Source of the DNA: Candidatus Pantoea floridensis
Lineage (GTDB): Bacteria > Pseudomonadota > Gammaproteobacteria > Enterobacterales > Enterobacteriaceae
Reading direction: 5' to 3'
Assembly: GCF_900215435.1 (NCBI RefSeq)
Contig: NZ_OCMY01000001.1
Location: 3,720,001-3,784,000 of the forward strand
Length of the DNA stretch: 64,000 nucleotides
Shown here: positions 60,677 through 64,000 of the stretch, piece by piece
Position numbering within the stretch: position 1 is the stretch's first letter
Layout of the letters: the number at the start of each line of letters is the position of its first letter
The notes under the pieces: model-generated
What the model was told of the DNA's origin: nothing
Seen by the model: the letters and a program-made list of their open reading frames with translations, nothing else
Database searches by the model: none
Translations under genes and position numbers: made by a program

Positions 60677-63052
60677 ATGACAGATAAGGCCATTATCACC
60701 TTCAGCCACAGTCATCACCTGCTGAAGGTCAACGACGCCTCATTCGCGCTGGACGTGCTCAGCTTCGAAGGCACGGAGACGCTGAGCACGCCGTTCAGCT
60801 GGAACATCATCTTCACCAGCACTGACAAGCACATCAGCCGCGAAGCAATGCTGATGAAAACCGCATCGCTGACGTTGCTGCCATCGCCGCAGAGCCTTAG
60901 CGAGCTGCTTCACAAAGCCGGGCCTCTGCGCGTGGTGCAGGGCGTGGTCACCGGTTTTGATGCGCTCGGTGTCTCGGCAGACGAAGCGCGCTACGCCATC
61001 ACGCTGCAGCCGCGCCTGGCGCTGCTGGCGCGTACCCGGCAGAACGCCATCTGGCAGGACATGTCGGTGCCGCAGATTGCCGAAGCCATCCTGCGCGAGC
61101 GCCACGGCATGCGCGGGCAGGATTTTGTATTTAACCTCAGCCGCGACTACCCGAAGCGCGAGCAGGTGATGCAGTTTGACGAGGATGACCTGCGCTTCGT
61201 CTCGCGCCTGCTGGCGGAGGTCGGCATCTGGTTCCGCTTCACCACCGACACGCGTCTCAACATCGACGTGGTGGAATTCTATGACGGCCCGCAGGGCTAC
61301 GTGACCGGCCTGACGCTGCCCGCCGTGCCGCCATCCGGTCTGCACGACAGCGGCACGGAGTCGGTGTGGGCGATGGAGAGCCGCTTTCGCGTGGTGGAGA
61401 AAACCGTCAGCACCCGCGACTACAACTACCGCGATGCCAGCGCCGACATGAACGCGCAGGCCGACGTCACCGGTGGCGACGATACCACCTACGGCGAAGC
61501 CTACCACTGGGCCGATAACTATCTGCAGGCGGGCGAGATTTACAGCCCAACGCCTGCAACCGAAAGCGGCGCGTTCTACGCCCGGCTGCGCCACGAGCGC
61601 TACCTCAACCGGCAGACGCAGCTGAGCGCCAAATCCAGTTGTGCCTCGCTGATGCCCGGCGTGGTGGTGCGCGCCAGCGGCAGCAACGCGGCGGAGATGT
61701 TTCGCAGCGGCGTGGTTATCACCGCGCTTATCTGCCGCGCGGCGCGCAACAGCAGCATGGAAACCGCGTTTCACGGCATCCCGGCGGAAGGCCGCTACAG
61801 CTACCGTCCGGTACCCGCGCCGCGCCCGGTAATGGCCGGTACCTTACCGGCGCGCATCACCAGCACCACCACCAACGACACTTATGGGCACATTGACCGC
61901 GACGGGCGCTATCGCGTCAGCATGCTGTTTGACCGGGCTGGCTGGGAAAGCGGTTTCGAAAGTTTATGGGTGCGCCAAGCGCGCCCGTTTGCCGGCGACA
62001 CCTTTGGCCTGCACCTGCCGCTGCTGGCCGGAACCGAGGTGGCGATTGGCTTCGAGCACGGTAACCCGGACCGCCCGTACATTGCCGGCGTGCTGCATGA
62101 TTCGTCACGCGCGGACCACGTCACCATCCGCAACTACAAGCGCAACGTGCTGCGCACGCCTGCTAACAACAAGCTGCGCCTCGACGACACGCGTGGCCAG
62201 GAGCACATCAAGCTCAGCACCGAGTACGGTGGCAAAAGCCAGCTGAATCTCGGACATCTGGTCGACAGTGAGAAGCAAAAGCGCGGGGAAGGTTTTGAGC
62301 TGCGCACTGACAGCTGGGGCGCCATCCGCGCCAACAAAGGGCTGTTTATCAGCGCCGACGGGCAGACGGCGGCGCAGGGAAATGCGCTGGAGATGAAGCA
62401 ACCTGTCAGCCTGATGAAAGGGGCGGTCAATCAGCTCACTGAGTGGGGAAGTGTTACTCAGACACACCGGAGTTTTTCGCCGGACGTAGAGACACTGAAG
62501 TCCCTACATAAAAATGCAGATGAACTGAAAGGATCAGCGATGCTGATCAGCGCGCCGGAAGGAATCGGCGCAGTGACGCCAGAAGGAATGTTGCTTAACA
62601 GCGGTAAAGGCCTCTATTTACAGAGTCTTGGCGAAGTGAATCTCGTCAGTGCACAGCGACTATCAGCGAATGCATCGAAGGCAATATCGCTGCTTGCCCA
62701 GCAGGAGGGCATGCGTCTGGTCTCTGCAAAAGGCCCGCTTCAGGTGGAGTCACATGCCGACAAACTGTCTTTAACATCCCTTAAAGATGTCACGGTGCAA
62801 TCCACGCAAGGTCACCTGCAGCTCACGGCAAAAAATGGCATTACGATTGCCAGTGGCGGCGCATATATTCGCCTTTCACCAGCCGGTGAAATTGAAATTC
62901 ATGGGCCGGGATTAATCAGTCTTAAAGGCCAACATGATTTCAATGGCCCTCAAAGCCAGGAGTTTCCATTACCTGAATTACCTTCATCGGTTTGTAAGGA
63001 GTGTTTAAAACGCGCCCAGGAATTGGCACAAGGATTCGTCCCGAGGAAATAA
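60677..63052 (+). CDS. vgrG: Type VI secretion spike protein VgrG (TssI)
   Basis: Trimeric spike of the T6SS, 791 residues. The gp27-like part starts at the N-terminus (FALDVLSFEGTETLSTPFSWN) and continues with FNLSRDYPKREQVMQFDEDDLRFVSRLLAEVGIWF. The gp5-like OB fold follows (RVSMLFDRAGWESGFESLWVRQARPFAG). A DUF2345 region ends the protein, with the Cys pair KECLKRAQE; no fused effector domain is seen. GGCAATAAAAGGAT precedes ATG 60677. Base composition turns AT-richer in the last 500 bases, as often seen at vgrG effector junctions. Confidence 0.95.
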   Translation: MTDKAIITFSHSHHLLKVNDASFALDVLSFEGTETLSTPFSWNIIFTSTDKHISREAMLMKTASLTLLPSPQSLSELLHKAGPLRVVQGVVTGFDALGVSADEARYAITLQPRLALLARTRQNAIWQDMSVPQIAEAILRERHGMRGQDFVFNLSRDYPKREQVMQFDEDDLRFVSRLLAEVGIWFRFTTDTRLNIDVVEFYDGPQGYVTGLTLPAVPPSGLHDSGTESVWAMESRFRVVEKTVSTRDYNYRDASADMNAQADVTGGDDTTYGEAYHWADNYLQAGEIYSPTPATESGAFYARLRHERYLNRQTQLSAKSSCASLMPGVVVRASGSNAAEMFRSGVVITALICRAARNSSMETAFHGIPAEGRYSYRPVPAPRPVMAGTLPARITSTTTNDTYGHIDRDGRYRVSMLFDRAGWESGFESLWVRQARPFAGDTFGLHLPLLAGTEVAIGFEHGNPDRPYIAGVLHDSSRADHVTIRNYKRNVLRTPANNKLRLDDTRGQEHIKLSTEYGGKSQLNLGHLVDSEKQKRGEGFELRTDSWGAIRANKGLFISADGQTAAQGNALEMKQPVSLMKGAVNQLTEWGSVTQTHRSFSPDVETLKSLHKNADELKGSAMLISAPEGIGAVTPEGMLLNSGKGLYLQSLGEVNLVSAQRLSANASKAISLLAQQEGMRLVSAKGPLQVESHADKLSLTSLKDVTVQSTQGHLQLTAKNGITIASGGAYIRLSPAGEIEIHGPGLISLKGQHDFNGPQSQEFPLPELPSSVCKECLKRAQELAQGFVPRK

Positions 63053-63083
63053 ATACCAATATCACTATTTTAAGGCGAAATAT

Positions 63084-63845
63084 ATGGTGAATGAATGGAT
63101 TTCACAATTGGAAAATCAGTGCAAAAAACTTGGAGGGAAACACCTTCACCTGATTATCGACCAATCGGGTCTAAAGTATTCAGTTATTCCTGTCTGTAAG
63201 GTTTTGTCCATAGAATGGCAATCACTATTTCAGGGACTTCCTGAAGAGATTGCTGAAAGTGAAGCACCTTTATTGTTGCGTATCGATTTAGATGATTCGC
63301 AACAGCGTCAGTGGCTTGATGAAATTTGCATGGAAGATTCAAACCGTAACGTGTTACTGGCACTGTGCTCAATCTGGCCAATAGATTTACTGGCCAAATG
63401 GTTGCAGAATTGTGCCGATGGCCGACATGAAGGGCGTCCAGGAATTCTTCGCTTTTACGATCCTCGATTATTTCCTCTTCTAACAGCTGATTTATTAAAT
63501 GAAGAACAGAAATCACAAATTCATAGACCCGTTGTGTTTTGGAGCTGGATAGACAGAGATGGTGTTGCACAGTTGATAGCGGGTAATGGTGCCGCACCTT
63601 TAAGTGGTGAAAAAATGTCACATATTGATCTCAGCGATCGTCAGCTGGATTATCTAATGTGCGTTTGTGATGTAAATATTATGCTGAACTATCAACAAAG
63701 CGTCATTCCCGAACATCTGTCACAGGAAACGTTGTTTCAGATTTGTTATAAAGCGATGTGCGAGGCCTCAGATAAAGATTTAATTATGGATGAAGATCGC
63801 GAGCGTTGGGTTGAAGGAAAGTTGGCAGAAGTAATCGTCGGCTAA
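63084..63845 (+). CDS. T6SS effector chaperone/adaptor with DUF4123 (Tap/TEC)
   Basis: DUF4123 proteins load specific effectors onto VgrG. The 253-residue protein starts at ATG 63084 and begins VNEWISQLENQCKKLGGKHL. It shows the hydrophobic DUF4123 pattern HLHLIIDQSGLKYSVIP, PLLLRIDLDD and ILRFYDPRLFPLL. It lies 31 bases after vgrG and just before a small DUF3304-like gene. The sequence is AT-rich compared with the T6SS core genes. It implies a cognate effector close downstream, beyond the window. Confidence 0.85.
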   Translation: MVNEWISQLENQCKKLGGKHLHLIIDQSGLKYSVIPVCKVLSIEWQSLFQGLPEEIAESEAPLLLRIDLDDSQQRQWLDEICMEDSNRNVLLALCSIWPIDLLAKWLQNCADGRHEGRPGILRFYDPRLFPLLTADLLNEEQKSQIHRPVVFWSWIDRDGVAQLIAGNGAAPLSGEKMSHIDLSDRQLDYLMCVCDVNIMLNYQQSVIPEHLSQETLFQICYKAMCEASDKDLIMDEDRERWVEGKLAEVIVG

Positions 63846-63862
63846 CTAATCGCAAGGAAGGA

Positions 63863-64000
63863 ATGAAACAAATGATACTATTTTTCTTTAATTTAATTGC
63901 GATAACTATATCAGTCTTCATTTTGCTACCAAACGCTCAAGCTGTAGGTGGCGTGATTAAAGCTATTAATCATACTCATTGGGCAATTAATCATTTCAGT
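63863..64000 (+). CDS. DUF3304-like exported protein (5' part)
   Basis: A frame open to the window end, starting at ATG 63863 with AAGGAAGG upstream. The signal peptide or membrane helix is ILFFFNLIAITISVFILLP, then NAQAVGGVIKAINHTHWAINHFS, which has the INHTxxAINxF pattern of DUF3304 proteins that commonly follow DUF4123 adaptors in T6SS effector modules. Only the first 46 codons are visible. It could be an effector, an immunity protein or a module-associated lipoprotein; the Cys position cannot be judged. Confidence 0.55.
   Translation, partial: MKQMILFFFNLIAITISVFILLPNAQAVGGVIKAINHTHWAINHFS

Overview
The window comes from an enterobacterium, most likely of the Erwiniaceae (Pantoea, Erwinia or a close relative). 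Near-E. coli proteins (UhpT, FliA, PutA, PutP, EfeUOB, PhoH, PhoA, NupX, RihB) sit in partly E. coli-like order (putA-putP-efeUOB-phoH; nupX-rihB-yeiL; fliA-fliZ-cystine genes). They are mixed with accessory loci and many copies of a short intergenic palindrome. The genus is inferred from gene content and style only; no search was run.

Layout. 1-8450: 3' end of uhpT, fliB, an HNH-type gene, fliA-fliZ, dcyD and the cystine ABC transporter tcyJLN. 8687-11305: two tandem acyltransferase-3 membrane proteins. 11373-22089: divergent putA/putP around PutA-type operators, the Fur-boxed efeUOB ferrous-iron operon, and phoH. 22272-29316: two transcription units (an HdeD-like/catalase-like/cytochrome b561/small-protein operon, and a TetR regulator with an NTF2-like protein) that carry the same 17-bp operator and are split by the nupX-rihB-yeiL nucleoside module. 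29353-30944: a 1.4-kb insertion remnant bounded by a 58-bp duplication of the tRNA-Ser 3' end, holding small membrane or exported proteins. 31086-34782: phoA behind an 11-bp-phased PhoB-like array, an extra GAPDH and a GlxA-type AraC regulator with shared candidate operators.

34909-42952: a divergent organosulfur-type cluster (acyl-CoA-dehydrogenase-like monooxygenase; oligopeptide-type ABC importer; LLM flavin monooxygenase). 42962-46347: palindromes, a GC-rich non-coding block, a Bcr/CflA efflux pump, a broken small gene, and two YmgB/AriR-like small proteins around a TetR regulator. 46423-51191: an uncharacterised operon (DUF2848, amidase, alpha-beta-barrel protein, MHS-type transporter) with a divergent GntR/FCD regulator.

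51548-64000: start of a type VI secretion cluster (tssB, tssC, tssK, tssL, an OmpA/TagL-like protein, hcp, clpV, vgrG), ending in an AT-richer effector-side module (DUF4123 adaptor, DUF3304-like protein cut by the window edge). Two RcsB-box-like sequences lie upstream of tssB.

The least expected signals are the twin 64-nt promoter-leader cassettes in the tRNA-flanked remnant, the split TetR regulon with identical operators, and the regulator/GAPDH pair sharing the GGCGTAAA motif. No CRISPR array, rRNA operon or intact transposase was seen.
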